From positions 434,001 through 498,000 of the forward strand of contig NC_013858.1 of the NCBI RefSeq assembly GCF_000010725.1: a stretch of DNA of 64,000 nucleotides, written 5' to 3'. Position 1 is the stretch's first letter; each line of letters opens with the position of its first letter. A program made the position numbers and the translations under genes. The notes below the pieces were generated by a model. That model did no database searches. It was not told the origin of the DNA and was given only the letters and a program-made list of their open reading frames with translations. The stretch comes from Azospirillum sp. B510. GTDB lineage: Bacteria > Pseudomonadota > Alphaproteobacteria > Azospirillales > Azospirillaceae. This document shows positions 1-8,542 of this stretch, piece after piece.

Positions 1-2
1 TT

Positions 3-644
3 ACACAAGACTCTCGCCAGGGCTTCGTTATTGACCGTGTTAGGGAGAATTATATCGAAGCGCGCTACATAGAACGGATCAGTTATACCGATGTAATAAT
101 CGATCCATTTGGAAGTGAACTCTCATTCCCAAAAGTTGAATTTCGACAGAGCCAATTTCGTGCTTCATCCCAATCACCTGGCCTCGAACTTATTAATCCG
201 CCGCGCAGTGTTGCAGCACTGATGAACCGATTGTCTGAAGTGGCAGATTTTGGACTAGCCATCAGTTCGATTGGCGTCGATGTTACTGCTTGGGCAGAAC
301 TGCTACAGGCAGAGGCATTTACTGATGCAACAATTCGATCTCTGCAAATCGGAGCCCTGAATATCGAGACAGGAGTGAGTGCGAGAGCCGTGATAACAGG
401 AAATCATGATGTCCGATCTGCGTGCCAAGCTCTAGTGCAGGATCGTTCGTTCGTAGTTGAAAAGATCCAGCTCGATATTTTTGCACCGCAGCGTTGCGCT
501 GTTATTCTCGCCAATAATGCCTCTGCGAAAATTGCTACTAACGATCAAGCCGACGCTATCGTAGAAGCTCTAAGAGTAGCTCTGGAGAAGACTTTTACCA
601 GCACACCTCCCAGACCTGTCTCTGCAAAGCGATCTCGCCTTTAA
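3..644 (+). CDS. Unknown protein, 5' end outside the window
   Basis: The reading frame is open from base 3 to a TAA at 642-644, giving at least 213 residues; an internal ATG at 222 is not needed as a start because the frame continues upstream without a stop. The segment is soluble, without membrane helices, and ends in a basic tail (PVSAKRSRL). Codon use is A/T-rich compared with the chromosomal genes beyond 9 kb, in line with the rest of the foreign segment. I do not recognise the family. It lies inside the tRNA-Phe-associated island, so it is probably cargo. Confidence 0.6.
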   Translation, partial: TQDSRQGFVIDRVRENYIEARYIERISYTDVIIDPFGSELSFPKVEFRQSQFRASSQSPGLELINPPRSVAALMNRLSEVADFGLAISSIGVDVTAWAELLQAEAFTDATIRSLQIGALNIETGVSARAVITGNHDVRSACQALVQDRSFVVEKIQLDIFAPQRCAVILANNASAKIATNDQADAIVEALRVALEKTFTSTPPRPVSAKRSRL

Positions 645-861
645 TAGCCCAGCCAATCGCTGCGAGATCACTATGCGCGATATCAAATGCTCGTTATTTC
701 ATTTTTTTGGACTCGACTGTTCGAGGAACATAAGAAAAGCAACATTCTGTTAGGTTTCCTGCTAAGTCCTTCTACTACAACGCTTCCCAACCCTCCTAGG
801 CAAACCGGGCAGCCGCAAACATAATCATTTCCACCAATACGTGGATTTGATGGAGTTTGCG

Positions 862-1434
862 ATGAAACAGGCTCGGGTGCTTACGGAGCAGGAACAACGG
901 CGCTTGCTGGCGGTGATCGCGGACACCCGCTACGCCGCCCGCAACCGCATAGCGTTCATGCTCAGCTATATGGGTGGGCTGCGGGTGGGCGAGATCGCTG
1001 CACTGACGGTCGGCGATGTGCTGGATGGACAGGGAGGCGTCCGCGAGCAAATCCGCCTGTCAGCTGAGATCACCAAGGGCGGGCATGCGCGCACAGCTTT
1101 CGTCAATGACCGGCTGCGCAAGGAGGTTGAGCGCTACACCGCTGGGCTGAACGCCAAGCAACGGGAGCCAGAGCGCCCTTTGCTTGTTACGCAGAAAGGC
1201 AAGCCCTTTACGGCAAACGTGCTTTGCCAGCTTATGGGCGGGCTTTACAAGCAGGCTGGATTTGATGGGGCGAGTAGCCATAGTGGGCGTCGCTGGTTCA
1301 TCACCAAGCTCGCCCATAGCGGCGTCTCTGCCAAGGTGATTATGACGTTGGCAGGTCACAAGCACCTCAGCACGACGCAGCGATACATTGATGTAAACGA
1401 CGACATGCTGCGTAAGGCTGTGGCTGTGCTTTAG
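862..1434 (+). CDS. Minimal tyrosine recombinase/integrase
   Basis: Product of 190 residues that consists of little more than the catalytic domain of phage-integrase-family recombinases, which cut and rejoin DNA through a tyrosine-DNA intermediate. Counting from the ATG at 862, the full catalytic set can be seen: R41 (GGLRVGE), K72 (ITKGG), H140 and R143 (HSGR), H166 (AGHKH) and the nucleophile Y175 (TTQRYID). I chose ATG 862 because GGAG lies 6 bases upstream; GTG 841 and ATG 850 are in frame but lack a ribosome site. The usual N-terminal SAM-like arm-binding domain is absent, so the length resembles FimB/FimE-type recombinases (about 200 residues) rather than typical island integrases. Its stop overlaps the convergent neighbour by a few bases. 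Whether it is the integrase of the tRNA-Phe element is not known. Confidence 0.85.
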   Translation: MKQARVLTEQEQRRLLAVIADTRYAARNRIAFMLSYMGGLRVGEIAALTVGDVLDGQGGVREQIRLSAEITKGGHARTAFVNDRLRKEVERYTAGLNAKQREPERPLLVTQKGKPFTANVLCQLMGGLYKQAGFDGASSHSGRRWFITKLAHSGVSAKVIMTLAGHKHLSTTQRYIDVNDDMLRKAVAVL

Positions 1435-2192
1435 TTTTCAGCAAGCTCAGGAGTACGATCCTCGAACTCCTGACGCAACAGGCTTGCGACCTCAACGCCG
1501 TGCAGTTTAGGAAGGCTTGTCATTGCAAATGTGGCGATGGCTTCACACCAAGTCCGCAGAAAGTGGGGAGCATACGAAGAAGTCATGATCTGCGCTTCGG
1601 AAAGAACGTCTATCAACTCTGCAAACTGACCCGTTAATTCAAGGCAGCTTTCTCGAATTTGGGACTGAAGCGAAACCGATTCGACCTCATCATGCTCCAA
1701 TTTCCTGATAACGGGCGCCAGTAAGGACGAGTACTCTGGAATCTGCGTGTCAGCAATCTTCAGGTAGACGAGTGCCTGATTTTTCTTCCACCATGCATTC
1801 TCTTGATCAATCTTCCTTTGCACAATCTTTGCGCAACGTTCCTCAAGCTGACCGAACAGCCCCATCGCCTGAGTTCTTGTTGAACCGTGGAGAGGCTTAA
1901 TTACTCCCAATCCTTCCTCGAGGTTCAAAACTGCTTTTACCTTCGCTGCCGTCTGAGACGATGCTGCTTCTACAACAATAAGTTCCTTGTGTCGCTCCAA
2001 TGCACAAAGGTAAGGAATCACAAGGCGATGGAGAAACTCGCTGCCGAGTCCGTCGTTAAGATCGTGAATAATGATCGAGTTCGGCCGCGTTACAATTGAA
2101 AGTCTCTCTTTAAAAGCAGCCCGCTGCGTTCGGTCAATTGGCGCTCTTACAAAGAGAAGCACAGAATTATCGTAGCTAGACGATGCGTTCAT
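1431..2192 (-). CDS. Unknown 253-residue island protein
   Basis: Start chosen at the ATG at 2192, preceded by AAGGAAG at good spacing. The protein is soluble, with a mixed alpha/beta N-terminal half (strands near LLFVRAPI, SIIIHDLND, ELIVVEAAS) followed by a largely helical C-terminal half; no catalytic motif is recognisable. The strand-helix alternation in residues 10-100 could be a Rossmann-like or Toprim-like fold, but that is only an impression. It is divergent from the transglycosylase-like gene, sharing a 75-bp intergenic region, and convergent with the integrase. A+T-rich codon use matches the island. Function unknown. Confidence 0.7.
   Translation of the reverse strand: MNASSSYDNSVLLFVRAPIDRTQRAAFKERLSIVTRPNSIIIHDLNDGLGSEFLHRLVIPYLCALERHKELIVVEAASSQTAAKVKAVLNLEEGLGVIKPLHGSTRTQAMGLFGQLEERCAKIVQRKIDQENAWWKKNQALVYLKIADTQIPEYSSLLAPVIRKLEHDEVESVSLQSQIRESCLELTGQFAELIDVLSEAQIMTSSYAPHFLRTWCEAIATFAMTSLPKLHGVEVASLLRQEFEDRTPELAEN
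1448..1472. repeat. Inverted repeat resembling the palindrome at 5416
   Basis: Arms CAGGAGTACGA and TCGAACTCCTG are separated by 3 bases (10 of 11 positions pair). It lies just past the integrase stop and within the 3' coding end of the convergent gene. The core GGAGTACGA-N3-TCGnACTCC is the same as the palindrome upstream of the gene at 3714-5396. There is no T-tract, so it is not an ordinary intrinsic terminator. Confidence 0.5.
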
Positions 2193-2267
2193 TTTAACTT
2201 CCTTCTGGCCTCCTGACTACTTCCACGATATCATATATCAGCAGTGATGAGCAAATAGGGAACGCCC

Positions 2268-3713
2268 ATGAGCACTATTGATTTGTCCAGCATGAACTCG
2301 CTGAGCAAAGATCCCGCCGAAAAGAATGGCTATGCCATTTTCATTCCATCAATATCTCCTGTTTATCTTAAAAACATTGGCAGGAAGAATGAGGCATTCC
2401 GAGACGGATGTTTGCCGGCGTCAATTGATGGCACGCTAAGAAACTTAAATTTTCTGGATAGCCAGTGCGAAAACTTCTTCTACAAATGGGGACTATATTC
2501 GGCAGGACATACTAAAGGCGACTTCACAGCAGCTCTTGGGGACGAGCAGGTACTCCGTAACAGACAGACTGGTCAGTCTGTCATCATGGCCGACAGCGGA
2601 GGCTTTCAGATCGCCCGCCAACAGTGGCAGATCGACGTTACCAACCCTGAGGCGTTGTTTCGGGCACGTGAATCCGTTCTAAAATGGGCGGAAGGTTTTG
2701 CAGACATTATCGTACCGCTGGATTTTCCGACCAACGAAGCAGTGATGAGGCAAGAGAACTTCGATTTTGCATCATGCCTACGTTACACCGAAGACAGCCT
2801 CGAATTCATGGTCAATCAACGAGATCGGACTACGAAGGCATTGTATCTAAACGTGTTACAAGGTGCTGACTGGGGGCAGGCCAAGGAGTGGTTTAGCGTA
2901 GTTAAGCGTTTTGACAGCTTGGATGGCTGGTCGATTCCCTGGCGCTTTCATGAGAACCTGCACAGTCTCCTACAGTTTCTTCTTATTATGAAACATGATG
3001 GTGCTTTGGATAACTGCCGCTGGCTGCACTTCTTCGGAGTAGCCCGCCTCAACTTGGTTGGTGGATTGACGTTGCTCATGCGGGCGCTACGCGAGCATGT
3101 TCGGCCAGATTTGGTAGTCAGCTACGACGCAGCGTCGCCCTTCATTTCCGGCGGACGAGTGCAACAGGCGTACAGTGGCTTGAGCTTCCGTCGTGACGGT
3201 GAAGTGGTGTTCGAGCCATGCCGGGTGCCCAACAGTGCGCACCTCGTTCATTCCAACAAGCCGTTTCCATTCGCGACCAGTCCAATCGGACGAGAGATGA
3301 AGCTTGGGGATTTGTGTGCACTTCCAGAAGGAAAGCGCCGGCAATCGGACCGGCTGTCACATTGGGATACGTTGTCTTCCCTTATGTTGATGAATCACAA
3401 TCTCTATGTCCATATTGATGCCATCAATCAGCTAAACCGCATTGTCGATGTCTCGTCGGAATTCGATATGGGACTTCAATTACCTAAGCAATACCAAAAG
3501 CTAGCGGAGGTTTTGGATCGTATATTTGCAAGGGGACAAAGCCGCGAGCAAGCTAACCAGATTGTGCTCGACAACAAGAATGTACTGGAGTTTTTTGATC
3601 GGTCTTCTTATGTCACCGTCGCTCAACTGATTCAGGGGGAACGGCCCGATTGGTGGAACACCGACCTTGAGCCGTTCCCCTATTTCTCGGAAGTGCCTTG
3701 GTTCGAAGAATAA
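2268..3713 (+). CDS. tRNA-guanine transglycosylase (TGT/DpdA)-like enzyme
   Basis: Product of 481 residues. The TGT landmarks appear in the right order: MADSGGFQ (D109, equivalent to the substrate-binding Asp of bacterial TGT), IVPLDF (D152), LNVLQG near 195, HFFGVAR near 255 and SYDAASPF (D287, at the position of the nucleophilic Asp). TGT-family enzymes exchange guanine for a 7-deazaguanine base in tRNA; the DpdA branch does so in DNA. The zinc-binding CxCxxC...H motif of canonical TGT is not present, and the roughly 170-residue C-terminal part has no counterpart that I recognise, so this is a divergent member, not housekeeping Tgt. It carries GGGAA before its ATG, sits on the A+T-rich island, and abuts the stop codon of the convergent 560-residue gene with no gap. 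Substrate (tRNA or DNA) is unknown. Confidence 0.72.
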   Translation: MSTIDLSSMNSLSKDPAEKNGYAIFIPSISPVYLKNIGRKNEAFRDGCLPASIDGTLRNLNFLDSQCENFFYKWGLYSAGHTKGDFTAALGDEQVLRNRQTGQSVIMADSGGFQIARQQWQIDVTNPEALFRARESVLKWAEGFADIIVPLDFPTNEAVMRQENFDFASCLRYTEDSLEFMVNQRDRTTKALYLNVLQGADWGQAKEWFSVVKRFDSLDGWSIPWRFHENLHSLLQFLLIMKHDGALDNCRWLHFFGVARLNLVGGLTLLMRALREHVRPDLVVSYDAASPFISGGRVQQAYSGLSFRRDGEVVFEPCRVPNSAHLVHSNKPFPFATSPIGREMKLGDLCALPEGKRRQSDRLSHWDTLSSLMLMNHNLYVHIDAINQLNRIVDVSSEFDMGLQLPKQYQKLAEVLDRIFARGQSREQANQIVLDNKNVLEFFDRSSYVTVAQLIQGERPDWWNTDLEPFPYFSEVPWFEE

Positions 3714-5396
3714 TTACTTCTTCGCGTTTTTCGACTTTGCGGAGGCGCCGGACCTTGATGCTCCTGGCGCCTTCTTTGTTTCTGTCGTCTTGCTCTCTGC
3801 CTTTATGCAAATGCGGTATAGATCGCCGCGAAGCTGTGTCTCGACATTAATTACGTCCTCGCTGAGTGACCATCTGGTGCTGGCAGCCCCGTACTCCTCA
3901 TAAAGAACCGAGAGCTTTCCGAGCAGGGTTCCCTTCATGATGCGCTTTACGGCAGGCAGGTCTTTCTGAGCCTCGACCACCAGAAGCGGCTTATCCTGAT
4001 GTCCTTTGCAGAAGAACTTCACCAGCCCGCTTTTCTGATCGATTACGAGGTCGAGAGGGTTTTGCTTTTTCTGCTCTGCGGTATCGTTCTTATGAGTCTT
4101 GCGCTTCTCGTCCCAACTGGATCGAAGCTCAATCCACTGCGCGGCTGATAGTGCAACGCCAATTCCAGTGTTTTCCTTTGCTTTTACTGTGATTGGCTGG
4201 ATGTTCACGTTGCTTCCCTGATCCAGATCAATGGCCTTCTGACCATCGACAGCATCAGCAAGCAACTTTATGCGACTTGTATCGCCACCAAATTCATCCT
4301 TCTCCTCGGCATCCATTCGCTCAAAACGCCAATTTCCGGCTGTTTTTTCATTACCAAGTGTTTCATATAGCGCAGCAAGATTATTCCCGTTCAGCAGATA
4401 TCGGGTATTCGGCGGCAGACCTTCGATTGGCTTGGAAATGTGAGTCAGGAGAAACTTTGTCGGCTTCTCTGTGTCTCCGGTAAGGCTGGCACAGGCCCAC
4501 GCATCCTCGTCGCCCGCCTCAATGACAATCTGCCTCGCGTCCTTAGCCGCACGATCAAAAAAGGTTTCGGCAAGCTGAGCACAACGAATGACTGGTCCAG
4601 CCTCCGACTTCTCCAGCCGCGTAACGGCTGATATGCCGTAGGCCAAGTCCTTCAAAGTGTCACTGCTTACGTATGCCTGTCGAAGTAATTGCCCTTGCTT
4701 CTTGCCATCCACCTCTTCAACCTTCACTAAGAACACGGCGACGCCCAGGCCCATGTCCTGAATTTCTTCACCATCAAAAACTAAATTGGCAGCGCCTTCG
4801 AATTCCTTCAGCTCAGCAATTGCCTGAACGCGCTCAGCTTCTTTGGCTTCATCGGTTTTCGGATTAGAGGCAGGTTGCGGGTCGACGAATTTGTCCCGCA
4901 TTTTGCGAACGCCATCTTCTTTCAACCTCTGCTTCAACTCGTCAGGTGTCAGCTTTTCCTTTAGCGCCTGATGCAGAGCCATTGAATAGGTATTTGCCCG
5001 CTGCGGAATGTAATCGGCTTCGATCTCAGCTTTTGGATCGTTGCTTTGATTGCTCTGCCGCTTGTGTAGCAACGTCGCTTTCAGCAGGTTTGAGAACCTG
5101 TTCCCAGACGGCTCCTTTTGAATGTCGAACTCTTGCTTGCCAAGGCGCTTGCGTACCAAATCGTTGACGAGTTGAACGTGTTCCTTCGAATTATTCGCGC
5201 ACAACAGATACAAATGGTAGAGCGACACCAGTGCTTCATATAGCACCATGTCGGTCCCGCGAAGCTGCACAAGAAAGTCGCGCGAATTCGCTTCCGACGT
5301 ATCGAGCAGCTTTTGCGCTTCGATGGTCGAAACCGCCTTACCGCCGAGAATAACGATCTTGGTTTCGCTTGTTAGACTCGCAACTTCACCGGACAT
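3714..5396 (-). CDS. Unknown 560-residue island protein
   Basis: Start chosen at ATG 5396 (MSGEVASL) because AGGAGAG lies about 6 bases upstream; a start 57 bases further up (5453) is open but has no ribosome site and would run through a palindrome. The protein is hydrophilic and mostly soluble, with a helical N-terminal third, a charged middle (many K/E residues around 170-240), mixed strands afterwards, and a lysine/serine-rich basic tail (residues about 535-560) that could bind nucleic acid. No known domain recognised. It converges stop-to-stop on the transglycosylase-like gene. A perfect 10-bp palindrome stands 20 bases upstream of the start, suggesting repression or autoregulation. Confidence 0.72.
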   Translation of the reverse strand: MSGEVASLTSETKIVILGGKAVSTIEAQKLLDTSEANSRDFLVQLRGTDMVLYEALVSLYHLYLLCANNSKEHVQLVNDLVRKRLGKQEFDIQKEPSGNRFSNLLKATLLHKRQSNQSNDPKAEIEADYIPQRANTYSMALHQALKEKLTPDELKQRLKEDGVRKMRDKFVDPQPASNPKTDEAKEAERVQAIAELKEFEGAANLVFDGEEIQDMGLGVAVFLVKVEEVDGKKQGQLLRQAYVSSDTLKDLAYGISAVTRLEKSEAGPVIRCAQLAETFFDRAAKDARQIVIEAGDEDAWACASLTGDTEKPTKFLLTHISKPIEGLPPNTRYLLNGNNLAALYETLGNEKTAGNWRFERMDAEEKDEFGGDTSRIKLLADAVDGQKAIDLDQGSNVNIQPITVKAKENTGIGVALSAAQWIELRSSWDEKRKTHKNDTAEQKKQNPLDLVIDQKSGLVKFFCKGHQDKPLLVVEAQKDLPAVKRIMKGTLLGKLSVLYEEYGAASTRWSLSEDVINVETQLRGDLYRICIKAESKTTETKKAPGASRSGASAKSKNAKK

Positions 5397-5415
5397 CCGC
5401 TCTCTCCTACTCGAA

Positions 5416-5438
5416 GGGAGTACGAGTATCGTACTCCC
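5416..5438. promoter_or_regulatory. Perfect palindrome, likely operator
   Basis: Arms GGGAGTACGA and TCGTACTCCC are perfectly complementary with a 3-base spacer (GTA). It lies immediately upstream of the ribosome site of the gene ending at 3714, where a repressor would block transcription. A close variant is found at 1448-1472. Confidence 0.55.
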
Positions 5439-5553
5439 AAGGGAGGCGATCAAGCGGATTAATAAGCAGTGATTAGTATGTAGGCTGCACGGGGTTGCTG
5501 ACGCGCCTACATCGCTCTTTCACCTCAAGGGACTTGGAGAAATACTAACCGCC

Positions 5554-7169
5554 TTTATTCACCAGGGTGGCGAGCGGTCTGGTCGCCGCGTTGAGATGAT
5601 CAACGTTGGGCTGTATGGGCGCGCGTCGTCGGCCGCCGCGCTGACGGCGGCGTGACGGTGTCGGAGTTGGTGGTGGAGGGGATTGGGTGACGGCTGGGGC
5701 ACGCTGCCCCGGTGCTCAGCAGATGAGCCGGGGCATGCGGCCGAGGGCGAGGTGGATGATCGCCTGATCAGGCGCGCTGGTCGGCAGGTGCACCTTGATC
5801 TGCGTCTTCATCTCCACGATACGCGCGGCGGTCTTCACCAAGCGCAGCCGCAAGGTGTCGAATTGCACCGTGCGCCAGCGGGAGCGTTTCGGCATCAGCG
5901 AGCGCAGGCTCCACAGCAGCCAGTACGCCCCGGCGTGCAGGAACAGGCGGAACTGGTTGGCCGTCGCCTTGGTGCAGGAGGTCCGGTCTGCGGCAAGGTG
6001 GGATTTCCAGGCTTTTATATGATTTTCCGCCTGTCCCCTCGCGCAATACAGGCCGGCATACAGCCAGCGACCCGTGCCGTGGCGTAGGTTGGTGACGATG
6101 AAGCGGCTGTCGGTGCCCTGGTCTCCTGCCTCGACGCGCGCGACGATGCGGCGGACCCGGCTCCAGGTGCTGGCCCCGTCATAGAATTCCTTGAAGCGGC
6201 GCACCTTGTCGGCTCCGGGCATGGCCTGGAAGCGCGCCGCGGTGCTGGCCTCCAGCGTGGTGACGTGACGGCGCAGTGTGCTGCTGGTCGGCAGACCGAG
6301 CACGTAGTCGAGCCCCTCCGCCTCGCACCAGTCCAGCACCTCCGGGCAGGCGTAATGGCCGTCGGCGCGCAGCAGGATCTCGGTCTTGGGCCAGTTTGCC
6401 CGAATGGCGCGGAGCAGGCGACGCAGGAAGGTCCGGATCTCCGTCCCCTTGGGCCGCTTGGCTGGGCGCAGCACAGCGGTGACAAAGCGGCCGTTGCCGT
6501 CGAAGACAACGATGGGCTGGAAGCCGTACTCGTCATAATGGGCGTTGAACAGGCGCAACTGCTGACCGCCATGCACCGTGTCGAAGGTGTCGTCTACATC
6601 CAGCACGATGCGCTTGGGCACCTGGCGAAAGGACGCGCAGTAGAGATCGACCATGGCTCGGCCCATGCGCAGCAGTGCGCGGGTATCCGGCAGGTTCTCC
6701 AGGCGCGAGATGGTGGCTTGCGAGCAAAGGTCACGCTCGGACGGCAGGCGTTCCAGGGCCATCTTGAACAGCGGGTCGGAGCGTAGGCTGCCGGCGTCGT
6801 TGCCGTCCTCGTAGCCCGCCGCGATGGCCAGCAGGCGAAAGCCGATGATGTCGGCCAGCGAATGCACGGTGCGCGTTGGATCGCGCGGGTCCTCAATACA
6901 GGCGGCCAGCCGATCGGCAATCCGCAGCCGCTTCGCCACCTCCCGCAGCACCAGCAGCCCGCCATCGGAGGACAGGCGGCCGCCATCAAAGCGCCCGATC
7001 ACCGGCTTTCCAGCAACGGGTGACAGGCCGGGCAGCGGCAGGGTATGATCAACCATGGCGGGTGGGCGCTCCGGAAACGGCAGGAGTTGGCGTCAGCACC
7101 CAAATCCTACGGCCGCTCAACGGATGCCGCTACACCCGCCAACCCTCATGAATTTTCCCGGCTAATAAA
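5554..7169 (-). mobile_element. IS1380-family insertion sequence
   Basis: About 1.6 kb around one transposase gene. Tentative terminal inverted repeats are TTTATTCACCAGGG at 5554-5567 and the reverse complement of TCCCGGCTAATAAA at 7156-7169 (10 of 14 positions match). I could not identify a convincing target-site duplication, so the exact ends are uncertain by a few tens of bases. The element is far more G+C-rich than the island around it, which marks it as a later arrival. Confidence 0.65.
5716..7056 (-). CDS. IS1380-family transposase
   Basis: Intact 446-residue DDE transposase that excises and inserts its IS. Family landmarks: N-terminal RFDGGRLSSDGG segment, LVLDVDDT near residue 155 (first acidic catalytic position), LLRADGHYA near 233 (second), and the C-terminal region with YCARGQAENHIKAWK near 355 carrying the last acidic residue. 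The length agrees with the family (about 440-460 residues). No frameshift or internal stop is visible, so it may be active. G+C content is unlike that of the flanking island genes. Confidence 0.9.
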   Translation of the reverse strand: MVDHTLPLPGLSPVAGKPVIGRFDGGRLSSDGGLLVLREVAKRLRIADRLAACIEDPRDPTRTVHSLADIIGFRLLAIAAGYEDGNDAGSLRSDPLFKMALERLPSERDLCSQATISRLENLPDTRALLRMGRAMVDLYCASFRQVPKRIVLDVDDTFDTVHGGQQLRLFNAHYDEYGFQPIVVFDGNGRFVTAVLRPAKRPKGTEIRTFLRRLLRAIRANWPKTEILLRADGHYACPEVLDWCEAEGLDYVLGLPTSSTLRRHVTTLEASTAARFQAMPGADKVRRFKEFYDGASTWSRVRRIVARVEAGDQGTDSRFIVTNLRHGTGRWLYAGLYCARGQAENHIKAWKSHLAADRTSCTKATANQFRLFLHAGAYWLLWSLRSLMPKRSRWRTVQFDTLRLRLVKTAARIVEMKTQIKVHLPTSAPDQAIIHLALGRMPRLIC

Positions 7170-7299
7170 CCTTCAGGCTTTAGAGATATCCTACTATGGG
7201 CGTTTACCCGCCGCTTACTAGCCAAATTTGATGTTCCAACCTCGTGAGTTGCGAGATATAAAGGTTTAAATGTTTGTAGATTCTCATGTGAGTTGAGTT

Positions 7300-8202
7300 A
7301 TGTCCGAAGCGTTTGCACGATACACGCCCCTGGTTGAACGCACATTTGCCCTACGCGCGTTTAACGAATGCGAAACCGAAATCAATCAACACTTTTGGTC
7401 CTTCAAAGTAATTTCAGAGTATTCCCGCTTTATAGCGCGGGCCGAACAAGCGAAATCACCCAACACGCCTACATCAGTAGTTTTTCACGCGACTGGTCCC
7501 GATGCGTGCAGAATACCGCCGACTGTAAGTGATTGGCTTAGCGCTAGTGATGAACTCGAGAATTGGCTCCGCCTTAGTGCGTTGGTTTCCGCATCGTCCT
7601 ATTTAGAGGTTTATCTTCGGCAAGTCGTCCGCTCTGCACTAATGTCAGACCCTCTTTGTCGGTTCAGTCTAGCAAGGACCTTGGATGGCACTAAATTACT
7701 TAAAGCCAACCGAGAAATGCCTTATGAGAAGGAACTTGAGAGCGTTACCAAGGGCAGCTGGGAGTCGCGGTCGGCAGCTTTTAAATCTTTGTTTGGATCC
7801 GCCCCTCACATCCTCACGTCGAAGGCTAATCTATCGAAGTTAGAGAAGATAAGAAATATGCGCAATGATTTTGCGCATGGATTTGGGAGAAGCTTAGATG
7901 TGGCAAGCCCGACAAGCTCCTCAATTGGGCCATCCAGCCGCCTCACACAAAGAAAGTTTATTGAATACGTCGCTGCCCTTTCGAAAACAGCGATGGGGAT
8001 AGATCGTTTCCTGATCGATAATTTTATCGGCAATTTCGAATTCATTGTGTTTTATCACGAGTGGAAGTCGAAACCTATTCTAGCAGAGGACCGGAAGTAC
8101 ACTGCACCCCGTGCACTTCAGCGTGCTTTCAACCGCGACGCAAGATGCCCCACTAGTACCGAATTTTGTGCCGGCCTCATCAAATTTTATGATGAGATAT
8201 GA
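7300..8202 (+). CDS. HEPN-motif protein, possible RNase/defence factor
   Basis: Product of 300 residues, all-helical by composition. Residues 185-196 (IRNMRNDFAHGF) contain the R-x4-H signature (R188...H193) followed by G that marks HEPN domains of the RiboL-PSP/MAE_28990 kind; these are usually metal-independent RNases in toxin-antitoxin and abortive-infection systems, although some are catalytically silent scaffolds. The 100 residues before the motif (SASSYLEVYLRQVV) fit the preceding HEPN helices. There is no obvious antitoxin gene beside it. The gene is A+T-rich and is the last gene before the att site. No strong ribosome site precedes ATG 7300, so the start is provisional. Confidence 0.6.
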   Translation: MSEAFARYTPLVERTFALRAFNECETEINQHFWSFKVISEYSRFIARAEQAKSPNTPTSVVFHATGPDACRIPPTVSDWLSASDELENWLRLSALVSASSYLEVYLRQVVRSALMSDPLCRFSLARTLDGTKLLKANREMPYEKELESVTKGSWESRSAAFKSLFGSAPHILTSKANLSKLEKIRNMRNDFAHGFGRSLDVASPTSSSIGPSSRLTQRKFIEYVAALSKTAMGIDRFLIDNFIGNFEFIVFYHEWKSKPILAEDRKYTAPRALQRAFNRDARCPTSTEFCAGLIKFYDEI

Positions 8203-8542
8203 TCGATAATGTGTGTGAAAATCTAGGCAGAGTTGCGTACGCCGGTGAGGTCTACCTATGTTCATGCGCTCCGCGCCAACTACGTCACCTGACAGCTCGA
8301 TGAACATCGCCCATGTTGTATACGTATCGGCTGCGCGCCGTCGAGCTGTATGGTGCGGCTATAGCCCTAGCTCAAGCCCCGCACTTGCACCGTGTAAGAA
8401 CGTGGAGCATCATAGGGGGACAAGCAAACGCACAATATGATGTATAGGAAAATAATCCTATAGCGCTAACTGTTTAGCACAACCTTAGCACATACTGCTT
8501 TGCATTCTATATAAAACAAGCACTTAAGCTAGCTCGATTGCA
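8203..8542. other. Intergenic end of the island
   Basis: 340 bases between the HEPN gene and the tRNA-derived repeat. A+T-rich with no convincing open frame, terminator or repeat. Confidence 0.5.

Noticed and set aside
5454-5715. A gene between the 560-residue protein and the transposase
   Set aside because: Only short frames; the segment is the promoter region of one gene and the end of the IS.
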